Shown: positions 51,753 through 60,985 of the stretch, piece by piece | Position numbering within the stretch: the first letter of the stretch is position 1 | How the letters are laid out: each line of letters begins with the position of its first letter | Origin: JARFQH01 sp963825595 | GTDB taxonomy: Bacteria > Desulfobacterota > Desulfobacteria > Desulfobacterales > SG8-13 | Assembly: GCA_963825595.1 (NCBI GenBank) | Contig: CAWGUE010000009.1 | Location: 1-64,000 of the forward strand | DNA: 64,000 nt | Reading direction: 5' to 3' | Position numbers and translations under genes: made by a program | The notes under the pieces: model-generated | Told to the model about the DNA's origin: nothing | What the model saw: only the letters and a program-made list of their open reading frames with translations | Database searches by the model: none

Positions 51753-52955
51753 ATGATTCAGGAAAAAATCGGCATTGAGCGGCGATCCTTTGCCGCGATG
51801 CTGACCGTCTGCTGTCTGATCACCTTTGGCTGCTACTTCGCGGTTTCCATGCGCTTGCCCGTGGTGCCCTTATATGCCCGCGGCTTCGGGGTCACCACCG
51901 CCCAGATCGGAGTGATCAATGCGGCCTTTTACCTGATGGCCGGACTTTTATCCCTGCCGTCCGGTATCTTGTCCGATCTTCTCGGGCGCAAACAGCTGGC
52001 CGCTATCGGATCGATCATTCTTTTCGCCGGTATGTTACTGCTCTATTTCGGTCGATCCTATATACAGTTTGCAGGTTTCTACCTTTTTCTGGGGGTCGGT
52101 ACAGCCGCGTTCGGGCCCACCATGATGTCTCTGGTTGCCGAAATTACACCCTCCACCCACATGGGGCGTGCCTACGGGTGGTACACAACCGCTCTGTTCT
52201 GTGGTTTGGGTATGGGGCCTGCTGCCGGTGGCATCATGGGCAAGTGGTTTGGTTTGCGTCCGGTATTTCTGATCGGCACCGGTCTCGTTGCCCTCACTAT
52301 CTGGGTGCTTCTGCGGTACCTGCCGGCGTCAGAGCCGAGTGCCGATGCGAGGAAGAGCAAAAGTCGCTGGCTGGCGGATATCAAACGTATCTATACAAAT
52401 TGGCCGCTCATGGGCTGTTGGGTATCGGCTTTCGGCGCCTGCATCATGGCCGGTATGTTTTTTTCTTTCATGCCCCTTTATGCTCACGACCAGGGATTGG
52501 ATGTGGGGCAGATCGGTATCGTTTTTCTGGTTCACTCGGTGACCAACGCGCTGTCGCGCATCCCTTTCGGCGCCTTCAGCGATCGTGTGGGGCAACGTAA
52601 ATACCAGGCCCTGGTCGGCATCGTCATGGTGACCCTTTCGATCGCCGGATTCGCTTTGGCCACAACCTACTTGCACTTTCTTTCTGCGGCATTCGCTTCA
52701 GGGGTGAGCATGGCGATCGCTTTTACCTCCATCGGTGCCCTTATAGCGGAGACGGTTGAGTCCCGGTTTCGGGGGCTTGCCATGGGAGGTTACAACACCT
52801 GTATCTATTTCGGTCTCATGGCAGGCTCCATCGGCCTGGGGCCTCTGATCGAAGTCATCGGCTTTGCCGGGGGCTTTTTCCTGGCCGCAGTGATCAATTT
52901 GCCATGCCTCCTGTTCTTCGCCTGGAGCATGATGGGGTATACGAAAGGGCGCTGA
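51753..52955 (+). CDS. Major facilitator superfamily transporter
   Basis: About 400 residues from ATG 51753. The frame is open from GTG 51657, but the first 32 residues do not look like the family and no ribosome binding site fits well. Twelve hydrophobic helices are present, with DLLGRKQL after TM2 (the MFS loop motif), and FSDRVGQRKYQ in the second half. Substrate unknown. It lies between divergent rubrerythrin and the hipA gene, which it meets tail to tail. Confidence 0.88.
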   Translation: MIQEKIGIERRSFAAMLTVCCLITFGCYFAVSMRLPVVPLYARGFGVTTAQIGVINAAFYLMAGLLSLPSGILSDLLGRKQLAAIGSIILFAGMLLLYFGRSYIQFAGFYLFLGVGTAAFGPTMMSLVAEITPSTHMGRAYGWYTTALFCGLGMGPAAGGIMGKWFGLRPVFLIGTGLVALTIWVLLRYLPASEPSADARKSKSRWLADIKRIYTNWPLMGCWVSAFGACIMAGMFFSFMPLYAHDQGLDVGQIGIVFLVHSVTNALSRIPFGAFSDRVGQRKYQALVGIVMVTLSIAGFALATTYLHFLSAAFASGVSMAIAFTSIGALIAETVESRFRGLAMGGYNTCIYFGLMAGSIGLGPLIEVIGFAGGFFLAAVINLPCLLFFAWSMMGYTKGR

Positions 52956-52988
52956 ATTGGATGGGGGACCGTGAGGTAAGCGATTTTT

Positions 52989-54278
52989 TCATGGCAGCAG
53001 GTTCAGCCGGTGGGTGGCCGCGACCGTCGAGATCCGCTCCGGCGCTACACCGGCTTCATCGGCGAACTCGGGCCAGCGGCGCACAGCCGATCCGACGGCG
53101 GCCAGGATGTCCAGGGGTTTTTTAATGTTGAAGCGTTTTGCCACCTCGATAAGGTCCTGCCGCTCGAATCCGTCCGTTTTTCCGTTGATGGTCATCTGGT
53201 GGCGATTGGTCCAGCTACCCTTCGAATTGTAACTCCAGATGACATCAAAGGCCGGCGCCAGGCGCCAATGTCCATTCCGATCCATCAGAAAAGCGATGTT
53301 GCGCGTATGGTCATCCTGATTGCGGGCCACAACGTTGAAAACCATTCGCTTGTAAAGTTGCGCCACTGCCGGATGGCCCAGGTTCAACCGCTGACAGGCG
53401 GACATGGCCGTTTCATAGCTATAGCGCCCGGGTAGGTTGAAGTCATAATGCCCCAAGGCACAGAGGGATTGCATGTGGATTTTATCGGCTGCGAGTGTTC
53501 GATCGAACCGGCGTGTCATAAAATGCGATCGTCCGCCTTCCTCCATCAGGCGGCATTCGGTCATATCGATGCCGGCAGCTGTTGCCATCAGGTGGTAAGC
53601 GTATTCTATTTTGCCATAGCCTTCAGGATCTCCGAGGGTGTCCTGATTCACTCCGTCAAACTTTAAAATCCAGTATTCATAGCCGTCGGGGGCACGCACC
53701 TGACCGGATCTGACTTCCCCGGTCCCCGGATTCCAGGCAATGACGGCTTTGGCCCGGGCTCCACCGGCGGATGTTCCCACGCGAAAGATCGTGTCCAGGG
53801 CGGTTGATTCGTGCGCGGTCAAATTCACAAAAAGGTTCTTTCTTTCCGAGAGAATTTCACCGGCGAGCTCGACCAACTCGGAAACGTCCACGCGCACTGA
53901 TTTCTGCCGCGAAACAAGGGCCGGTTCAAACTCCAAAGCGCCCATGCCGCGGCTTCCCATGTAGCAGAGGCGCTCGATAGGGTTGAAATCTTCGAGGGAG
54001 CGCCCCTGCTCGAGAAGCCAGGCTTCGATGAGGATCGTGCCGTATCGATCGGGCAGCGAATCGGCCAACAGGCCCGGCAGGCCGTAGAATGTTTTTCGAC
54101 TCAATTCAGGGAAAGAATAGATCGCCGGGTTCAATGGTACCGTGAGCGGTGCAATCTCCAGTTGTTTGCCAAGGAATGCCGGGTCGTACTCGAATGCGGC
54201 AAAACCCTGATCGTCATTCCAGGCCACGGCGCCGACCAAATCGCCCCACAGGTTAACTTTGGCAACGGATACGGCCAT
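52989..54278 (-). CDS. hipA: HipA-family Ser/Thr kinase toxin
   Basis: 429 residues, ATG 54278, starting 6 nt after hipB. The kinase has RVGTSAGGARAKAVIAW (P-loop-like and the region of the autophosphorylated Ser), HFMTRRFDR, VFNVVARNQDDHTRNIAF with the catalytic Asp, and WRLAPAFDVIWS (metal-binding Asp). An N-terminal subdomain with YSFPELSRKTFYGLPGLLADSLPDRYG is typical. HipA phosphorylates glutamyl-tRNA synthetase in E. coli and causes growth arrest; here the target is inferred only by family. Confidence 0.88.
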   Translation of the reverse strand: MAVSVAKVNLWGDLVGAVAWNDDQGFAAFEYDPAFLGKQLEIAPLTVPLNPAIYSFPELSRKTFYGLPGLLADSLPDRYGTILIEAWLLEQGRSLEDFNPIERLCYMGSRGMGALEFEPALVSRQKSVRVDVSELVELAGEILSERKNLFVNLTAHESTALDTIFRVGTSAGGARAKAVIAWNPGTGEVRSGQVRAPDGYEYWILKFDGVNQDTLGDPEGYGKIEYAYHLMATAAGIDMTECRLMEEGGRSHFMTRRFDRTLAADKIHMQSLCALGHYDFNLPGRYSYETAMSACQRLNLGHPAVAQLYKRMVFNVVARNQDDHTRNIAFLMDRNGHWRLAPAFDVIWSYNSKGSWTNRHQMTINGKTDGFERQDLIEVAKRFNIKKPLDILAAVGSAVRRWPEFADEAGVAPERISTVAATHRLNLLP

Positions 54279-54284
54279 TTTTGA

Positions 54285-54602
54285 TCATTCCTTGACCCCG
54301 ACACGTCGACCGGTTGCCCTCTGTCGCGCCTTGCCCTTCAGCTTGGCCAGCTGGAGAGGGCTGATACCCGGATCGGGTAAGAGCACATCCAGTTGATCGA
54401 GTTTACGAAGTGCACGCAGGATTTCGATAAAGGAGCTGAGACCGCAACCCTTGCCGGCCTCCAGATCAAGTATTACCCGGCGTGATACGCCGGCCGATTG
54501 GGCCAGTGTCGCCTGAGTCGTATTCTGATTCAGCCGCTCCCTGCGGACACGTCGACCAATTTCTTTCAACATTGCCTGGTTGTTCATCGAATTAAGTTTC
54601 AT
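54285..54602 (-). CDS. hipB: HipB-type antitoxin, XRE-family HTH
   Basis: 105 residues, ATG 54602. HTH motif: IGRRVRRERLNQNTTQATLAQSAGVSRRVILDLEAGKG. The C-terminal tail is basic (KLKGKARQRATGRRVGVKE), longer than usual. It neutralises HipA and represses its own operon; the DNA upstream (54603-54660) is very AT-rich with repeated TATA-like words that suit promoter and operator. Confidence 0.85.
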   Translation of the reverse strand: MKLNSMNNQAMLKEIGRRVRRERLNQNTTQATLAQSAGVSRRVILDLEAGKGCGLSSFIEILRALRKLDQLDVLLPDPGISPLQLAKLKGKARQRATGRRVGVKE

Positions 54603-54840
54603 AATGATACATTATAATAACACTATACTCGTATTTATGTATTAAAGTTACATATTTATTATTTAAAATCAATAACAATTTTCCCCAAAAGTGATTTTTA
54701 GAAATCATTTTTTTGCAACTTTTAAAATCATAATGGCATTTTGTGTGCTTTAATTGCTACATTAAAATGAATACGGATGCCAAGATTAGCATTCAAAAGT
54801 GTCAAAGTCATTTCGAAAATATGAAACGCTCAACGTGGGT

Positions 54841-55497
54841 CTATATTATTTCAACCACTTCATTGCCCGCAACAACATACACCCGCTCCTGCGGTTCGAG
54901 GCGGATGACCTGATTTCCGGTAAAACTACCGAACGCCGGCAGCAATGCTCTTTTTTCCCCAAAGCAAAAGCACGGAAGGATTTCACTTTGGCGTCCCCTT
55001 CCCGAGACGGAGACGGCCGGGTGTACGTGCCCGGCGATTGTGTAGCACGTCGTGTTTGTTTCGGGTTTGTGGCTAAAGACGAAAGGGCCGGCAATATGTC
55101 GTGCAATATGTCGGTCGAGCCGGAATGCGGCCGGAGGCGGACCGGCGCTGCGGTCGTGGTTTCCGGTGACCAGGGTGAAATGAACACCGGACCACCGCCG
55201 GCGCCATTTGTCAACGATGGTGTTGAATTTTTGGCTGACATCGATCCGCCCGTGCATTAAATCACCGAGCACGAGGAGCTCATCCGGCTCGAGCCGCTTC
55301 AAAAGAGATGCCAAGCGGCCGATATCAGCGGCAGTAGTTCCACCGGGAATCGGTATCCCGCTTTTCCTAAACACGTGTCCCTTGCCGAAGTGGGGGTCGG
55401 CCACAATCAACATCTTTTTTTGCTTCCAATAAACGGCGCGTTCCGGCAGTAGTGTAAGACGCTGACCGTGTATGTTTATTTCTTTTATACCATTCAA
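54841..55497 (-). CDS. pdeM: DNA ligase-associated metallophosphoesterase
   Basis: 218 residues, ATG 55497, two bases after the helicase stop. Metal-binding motifs are VADPHFGKGH, GDLMHGR, VTGNHDR and IAGHVHP, in order. Members of this family (MPE) hydrolyse 2',3'-cyclic phosphodiesters and occur in a four-gene operon with Lhr-type helicase, ATP-dependent ligase and exonuclease, studied in Pseudomonas putida. All four are here. Confidence 0.9.
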   Translation of the reverse strand: MNGIKEINIHGQRLTLLPERAVYWKQKKMLIVADPHFGKGHVFRKSGIPIPGGTTAADIGRLASLLKRLEPDELLVLGDLMHGRIDVSQKFNTIVDKWRRRWSGVHFTLVTGNHDRSAGPPPAAFRLDRHIARHIAGPFVFSHKPETNTTCYTIAGHVHPAVSVSGRGRQSEILPCFCFGEKRALLPAFGSFTGNQVIRLEPQERVYVVAGNEVVEII

Positions 55498-55499
55498 AG

Positions 55500-58058
55500 T
55501 TAGGGTTTTCTCGATACCGTCGGTCTATCGGCGGCCTTTTCCAGCTTCAGTTGCATCCGCCGAACCCGATCGGCGAGTTTCTCGGAGCTGATCCGGGTCC
55601 GCAGGCGGTTGACCATGATCGGAAAAGCCAGCGGCGTCGGCTGCCCTGTTTCGATCAAATGCAACCGTGAGGCGGCCATTCGGTTCAGGCTTTGTGAGAG
55701 ACGCCTAAACTCGAGCTGCCTTTCGAGGATCTCTCGGGTTGATTGCTGGATCAGCAGATTTCCGGGGTCATAGCGACGAAACACCTTGTAAAGCAGGCTG
55801 CTGGAGGCTTGAATCTGTCCCCAGGATTTACGGCGGCCCGGATACCCCTGAAATACCAAACCGGCCACCCGGGCAATTCCCCGGAATCGTCGCTGCGCCA
55901 TTTCCGAAACGTTCAGACTCTCGAGGATGTCCATCATGAGCTCGTCGGTATTGAAAATGCTTCCGTTCTCAAACGGCGCCGTTGGTATTTCCCGATCGGA
56001 AAGCATCTCCAGACCATAATCGTTGACGGCTATGGAAATGGTCAGAGGGGCCGGTTTTGAAAGCCGGTAGGCTAAAAGCGCGCCGAGGCCTTCATTGACC
56101 AGGTGCCCATCGAATGAAAAAATGAACAGGTGGTTCCCATCGCGGGATGCCAATTTCTCGATCAGCAAGTCGCCGCATCCGGGGATCATCGACCAGCGGG
56201 CCTGAATTTCGAGTAGCGGACGCACGGCTTCCATTTCTGGCGATTCAAAAATGCCTCTGCGGGCATCGTCCAACCGATTTCTGACGGCGGCGGCCAGTTC
56301 GGTGGACAAAGGCATCCGACCGCCCAGCCACTGGGGAATAGAGCCCTTGCGCCGACTGCATTTGCGGGCCCAGAGGGTCATATCCTTCATCCGAACGAAT
56401 TCGAGAAGGCGTCCGGCAAAGACGAAACAATCCCCCCGCTTCAGTCTTGATACAAACCGCTCTTCCACCGATCCCAATCGACGGCCATTGACAAACTTGA
56501 CCAAAATGGCCGCATCGGCGGTGATCGTGCCGATGTTCATGCGATGGCGAGCGGCTGTCTTTGGGTTGGAAACGGTGAACTTTCCGTTTTGCGGTGCGAT
56601 TTTGGCGTATTCAGGATAAGCGCCCAGAGAGGGTCCACCGGTGGATACAAAGTCCAAAACCCAGTCGAACTCTTGCCGGGAAAGATGCCGGAAGGCATGG
56701 GTATCCCGGATTTCCTGGAATAGCGCATCCGGGCAAAAGCCGCTTCCAAGGGCGACGGTAACCAGGTGCTGGGCCAACACGTCTAAAGAGCGTGATACCG
56801 GATGACGCGGCTCGATGACGCCATCGGCGACCGAACGCCGGGCCGCAGCCACCTCGATCAACTCCAATGCGTTGGTGGGGGCGCAGATCACGCGACTTTC
56901 CTCCCCGGGACGGTGTCCGCTTCTGCCGGCGCGCTGAATCAACCGGGCAATCCCCTTGGGGCTGCCGATTTGAATGACACGGTCGACCGGTGTAAAATCC
57001 ACACCCAGATCGAGGCTCGACGTGCACACGACGCATTTAAGACGCCCCTGGCGCAATCCCCGTTCCACGGCTTCACGCTCGGCGCGGTCGAGGGAGCCGT
57101 GATGCAAGGCGATGTCTGACTTCCAGTCCGGTCGGGCTTCCAGGATTTCTCGAAACCAGATCTCGGTCTGGGAGCGCGTGTTCGTAAACAACAGCACGCT
57201 CGAGGCGGTTTCGATCATTGCCAGCACTTGTGGAAGCAATTTGAGGCCCAAATGACCGGCCCAGGGGAAGCGGTCCATCTGCGAGGGTATAATGGATTCA
57301 ATTCCGATGGATTTGGGAAGCGACCCCTCGATAAGGTGACCCCTGTTATGGGCCGGTCCCAAAAGCACCTGCATGGCCGTTGCGATGTTGCCCAGGGTGG
57401 CGGACAGTCCCCAGGTTCTCAGGCCCTGGTTCCATTTTCTCAAGCGTGCGACGGCGAGTTCCATCAGCACGCCGCGTTTCGAGCCCATGAGTTCGTGCCA
57501 TTCATCCACCACCACCGATCGCAGACAACCGAATTGCTCCTGGGCTCCCGGATAGGAGAGCAGCAGACAAAGGCTTTCGGGAGTGGTGATCAGGGCGGTG
57601 GGAAGGCGTTTTTTTTGCCGGTTTCGCACGGATGCGGGCGTGTCGCCGGTACGGCACTCCACCGACCAGGGGAGCTCAAGGTCTTCGACCGTGCGAAGAA
57701 GTGCATCGTGGATGTCCGCTGACAGGGCGCGCAGCGGCGTGACCCAGAGCACCCTCAAACGCGGAGATTGATCCCGTGCGCGCCGGTTGTCGAACCCGTC
57801 GGTCAGCCATTTGCGGTGGTGACCAGTCATCCATTCGATCAGTGGCCCGAACCATGCGGCGTAGGTTTTACCGATTCCGGTCGGGGCGTGAATCAAACCG
57901 CTTTGCCCCGCCAGATACGCATCCCAGGCCTCACGCTGAAAATCGAACGGCTGCATAGACTTGGCGTTGAACCACTGGCAGATCTTATCCAGCGCGGCCT
58001 GGCATCGATCCGCCTGCTCTCTGGCGGTGGCATTCATCGGTGATCGAACTCTCGTCAT
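55500..58058 (-). CDS. lhr: Ligase-associated Lhr-type DEXH helicase
   Basis: 852 residues, ATG 58058. Walker A APTGIGKT (residues 58-65), DEWH box VVDEWHEL, SATLGN and the motif VI region QRAGRSGHRPGEESRV show a superfamily 2 helicase; the rest of the protein is the Lhr-core C-terminal module with a winged-helix/beta-barrel. It lacks the long C-terminal extension of E. coli Lhr. It unwinds RNA:DNA or DNA duplexes 3'-5' in repair. Start is inferred at the first ATG. It is separated from the ligase gene by 249 nt, so the four-gene set may be two transcripts. Confidence 0.92.
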   Translation of the reverse strand: MTRVRSPMNATAREQADRCQAALDKICQWFNAKSMQPFDFQREAWDAYLAGQSGLIHAPTGIGKTYAAWFGPLIEWMTGHHRKWLTDGFDNRRARDQSPRLRVLWVTPLRALSADIHDALLRTVEDLELPWSVECRTGDTPASVRNRQKKRLPTALITTPESLCLLLSYPGAQEQFGCLRSVVVDEWHELMGSKRGVLMELAVARLRKWNQGLRTWGLSATLGNIATAMQVLLGPAHNRGHLIEGSLPKSIGIESIIPSQMDRFPWAGHLGLKLLPQVLAMIETASSVLLFTNTRSQTEIWFREILEARPDWKSDIALHHGSLDRAEREAVERGLRQGRLKCVVCTSSLDLGVDFTPVDRVIQIGSPKGIARLIQRAGRSGHRPGEESRVICAPTNALELIEVAAARRSVADGVIEPRHPVSRSLDVLAQHLVTVALGSGFCPDALFQEIRDTHAFRHLSRQEFDWVLDFVSTGGPSLGAYPEYAKIAPQNGKFTVSNPKTAARHRMNIGTITADAAILVKFVNGRRLGSVEERFVSRLKRGDCFVFAGRLLEFVRMKDMTLWARKCSRRKGSIPQWLGGRMPLSTELAAAVRNRLDDARRGIFESPEMEAVRPLLEIQARWSMIPGCGDLLIEKLASRDGNHLFIFSFDGHLVNEGLGALLAYRLSKPAPLTISIAVNDYGLEMLSDREIPTAPFENGSIFNTDELMMDILESLNVSEMAQRRFRGIARVAGLVFQGYPGRRKSWGQIQASSSLLYKVFRRYDPGNLLIQQSTREILERQLEFRRLSQSLNRMAASRLHLIETGQPTPLAFPIMVNRLRTRISSEKLADRVRRMQLKLEKAADRPTVSRKP

Positions 58059-58307
58059 GGCCCGTCAAAGGTTAGCGATAATAGGCAACCTGTACATGGC
58101 GCCGGCGGACCGGGTTTTTACACCGCTTTCAAAAACAAAATTCGAAAAACGGCAGGGCGGTATCAGTAATTGTAGAAAAAAACGTTCGATTAACGGTACG
58201 TTTTTGTGACGACAACAAGACAACTAAAGTGATCATAGGATTCTTATCTTAACCGAGGATTTCTGGTCAAAGGCTGCAGCGCTTGAACTGTCGGCGACCA
58301 ACGACTG

Positions 58308-59900
58308 CTATTTTCGAAGCGGCATGAGCGCCGTCAACGTTTCAATGGTGTCCGCTTCTTCCACGGTTTTGTCTTGGCGCCAGCGGGCGATGCGCGGAAA
58401 CCGGACGGCCACACCGGACTTGTGCCGGGTCGATTTTTGGATCCCTTCGAAGGCAATTTCGAAAACCAACCGGGGCGTGACGGCCCGGACCGGCCCGAAC
58501 CGTTCAACCGTGTTGCGCTGGATGAAGCGATCCACTTGCCGGATCTCGGCATCGCTCAAGCCCGAGTACGCCTTGGCAAACGGCACCAGGCCGTCGCCCC
58601 GGCGCACGGCAAAGGTGTAGTCGGTATAGAGACCGGCCCGGCGACCATGCCCCCTCTGGGCGTAAATCAGAACGGCATCCACGGTCAATGGGTCGATTTT
58701 CCATTTCCACCAGCTGCCGCGCCGACGACCGACCGCATACACCGAATCGAACCGCTTCATCACAAAGCCCTCGACCCCCCGGCTGCGAGACTCCCGCTGC
58801 AGAGCAGAGAATTCCTCCCAGGTTCCGGCAACCACAACCGGGGAAATCTGTATCCGGTTGCCGGGAAGAGGGGAGATCACCCCTGAAAGCGCTGCACGCC
58901 TGCGGTCGAGTGCGGTTTGGCGGATATCCCGGCCACCCGATTCCAACAGGTCGTAGGCGAGGAAGACCACCGGTGCTTCCCGCAGAAGTTTCTTGCCCAC
59001 GGTCTTGCGGCCGATCCTTCTCTGCAGCTCCGAAAACGGCATCGGGCGGCCCTCCTTCCACGGCAGGATCTCCCCGTCGATTACTGTACCGTCCGGTAAA
59101 GATGCGGCCGCATCTTTCAACTCCGGGTACTTGTCGGTCACCAATTCTTCACCCCGGGACCAGATAAATATCTGCTCGTGGCGCTTGATGATTTGCCCGC
59201 GGATACCATCCCACTTCCATTCGATTTGCCAGGTTTTCACAGGACCGAGACTTTCCGGGTTGCCCTCTAGGGGGTAGCACAAATAAAACGGATAGGGCCT
59301 GCTGATGTCGGCATCGTGGGTGTCCGGCGAAAGGATTTGGCGGTAGTAATCGGCTGTGGGAGGCCATTCCCCCATCAGCCGGTGGGAAATCGCGGCCGCA
59401 TCGATATGGCTGAATTGAGCCAGGGCGCGAACGACCAGCCGCTGGGAGACACCGACCCGGAAGCCGCCGGTGATCAACTTGTTCCAAACGAAGCGCTGGA
59501 CGTCGTCCATCTGGCTCCACGCCGCACCAACCGCTCTTTGCTGGATCTCAAGGTCTTGGCCCCGAAGCGGCAGCAGGTGCTTTTCAACCCAGCGGTGCAG
59601 CGGTCGATCGCTCGAGCCTGAAGCTTTCGGCAGCAACAGCGTAATGGTTTCGGCCAGGTCACCGACGACATCGTATGACGCCTCGAAAAGCCAGCCTGGA
59701 ACGCCGGACAGTTCTGCCGCCCATTCCATCAATTTACGGGTCGGAACCACCTGACGCGGTTTGCGCCCGATGAGAAAACGGAGCGACCAGATGGCGTCCT
59801 CCGGTGGTGCAGACCTGAAGTAGGCCACCATGGCATCAATTTTACGATTGGTGCTGGTGGTTTCATCCAGACGGCGGTACAGGTCGGCAAAGGCTTTCAT
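58308..59900 (-). CDS. ATP-dependent DNA ligase (ligase-associated type)
   Basis: 530 residues, ATG 59900, overlapping the exonuclease stop by four bases. N-terminal DNA-binding region, then the nucleotidyl-transferase domain with the adenylated Lys229 in EWKWDGIRGQ, and later motifs VIDGEILPW, FLAYDLLESGG, EGFVMKRFDS and WWKWKIDPLTVDAVLIYAQRGHGRR, followed by an OB-fold with the GRRAGLYTDYTFAVR segment. It seals nicks in DNA. It is the middle partner of a repair cassette. Confidence 0.92.
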   Translation of the reverse strand: MKAFADLYRRLDETTSTNRKIDAMVAYFRSAPPEDAIWSLRFLIGRKPRQVVPTRKLMEWAAELSGVPGWLFEASYDVVGDLAETITLLLPKASGSSDRPLHRWVEKHLLPLRGQDLEIQQRAVGAAWSQMDDVQRFVWNKLITGGFRVGVSQRLVVRALAQFSHIDAAAISHRLMGEWPPTADYYRQILSPDTHDADISRPYPFYLCYPLEGNPESLGPVKTWQIEWKWDGIRGQIIKRHEQIFIWSRGEELVTDKYPELKDAAASLPDGTVIDGEILPWKEGRPMPFSELQRRIGRKTVGKKLLREAPVVFLAYDLLESGGRDIRQTALDRRRAALSGVISPLPGNRIQISPVVVAGTWEEFSALQRESRSRGVEGFVMKRFDSVYAVGRRRGSWWKWKIDPLTVDAVLIYAQRGHGRRAGLYTDYTFAVRRGDGLVPFAKAYSGLSDAEIRQVDRFIQRNTVERFGPVRAVTPRLVFEIAFEGIQKSTRHKSGVAVRFPRIARWRQDKTVEEADTIETLTALMPLRK

Positions 59901-60931
59901 GATTCCGTTTCGCCTTCGGCATCGTCTTCTTCACCGCGGAACACCGTGGGAATCACTTCTGCTTGAAGGCCCTCTTCCTGCAGCCAGCGTGCCATTTCGG
60001 TCGCATATCCGTGTGTGACGGCGATTTTCTCTGCAGTTGTGGCCGCGATGGTCTGGACCAGTCCGTCCCAGTCGCTGTGATCCGAGAGCACGAAGCCTCG
60101 GTCAACCGATCTACGGCGGCGGTTTCCCCTGATGCGCATCCAGCCCGATGCAAACGCCCGGACCCGGTCCGGGAATCGGCGCATCCAATTGGGGTTGTCG
60201 GCTGACGGCGGGGCGATGACCAGGGACCTTTTTAGAATCTGCTTGTCATCAAGAGCACCGACATACTGGGTGGGCGGCAGCGGGATCCCGGCTTCGCGGT
60301 AGCATGAATTGAATTTTTCGACCGCACCGTGAGTCAGAATCGGTCCGATGGTCGTGTCGAGACCGGCGATAATCCGCTGGGCCTTACCCAGCGCGTAAGC
60401 GAACAGAATGCTGGTGCGGCCCTGATCCCGATTCGACTGCCACCACGCGTTGATGTCTGCCATGACCTCCTCCGGGCCCGGCCACCGGAAAATCGGCAGC
60501 CCGAAAGTCGATTCGCTGACAAACACGTTGCAGCGAAGCGGCTCCAAAGGGGTGCAGGTCGGATCGGGCTCGCGCTTGTAATCGCCGGATACCACCCAAA
60601 CCCGGCCGTCTTGTTCAATTCTCACCTGGGCCGATCCCAGGATGTGCCCGGCCGGATGCAAGGAAAGCGTGATGCCGTTAACGCTCTTGACTTCCCCATA
60701 ATCCAGCGTCTCGATGGGGACGTCGTTTCCAAGCCTCGCCTGCAGGACGACTTTTCCTTCTGTCGCACACAAATAGCTGCGGCAGCCCCAGCGGGCATGA
60801 TCCGCGTGGGCGTGAGTGATAACGGCCTTGTTCACCGGCTGCCAGGGGTCGATATAGAAGTCACCCGCGGTGCAATAGAGGCCTTTCGGGTTGAGTTGAA
60901 GGATGTCGTTCAAAGGTTTCGCTCTCTTCAC
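59897..60931 (-). CDS. Ligase-associated beta-CASP exonuclease
   Basis: 344 residues from GTG 60931; a TTG at 60973 would add 14 residues that do not match the family. Metallo-beta-lactamase motifs are THAHADHARW, HPAGHILGSAQ, VSGDYK and the end SDHSDW...THGYATE; the beta-CASP part has FAYALGKAQRI. These are Exo proteins of the ligase-associated operon, related to CPSF/SNM1-type nucleases. No ribosome binding site is clear, so start confidence is lower. Confidence 0.88.
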   Translation of the reverse strand: MKRAKPLNDILQLNPKGLYCTAGDFYIDPWQPVNKAVITHAHADHARWGCRSYLCATEGKVVLQARLGNDVPIETLDYGEVKSVNGITLSLHPAGHILGSAQVRIEQDGRVWVVSGDYKREPDPTCTPLEPLRCNVFVSESTFGLPIFRWPGPEEVMADINAWWQSNRDQGRTSILFAYALGKAQRIIAGLDTTIGPILTHGAVEKFNSCYREAGIPLPPTQYVGALDDKQILKRSLVIAPPSADNPNWMRRFPDRVRAFASGWMRIRGNRRRRSVDRGFVLSDHSDWDGLVQTIAATTAEKIAVTHGYATEMARWLQEEGLQAEVIPTVFRGEEDDAEGETES

Positions 60932-60985
60932 GGCCGGGGTAAAAAATACGGGGGCATATGCTGACAGGCACAAATGAGCGCTTAA

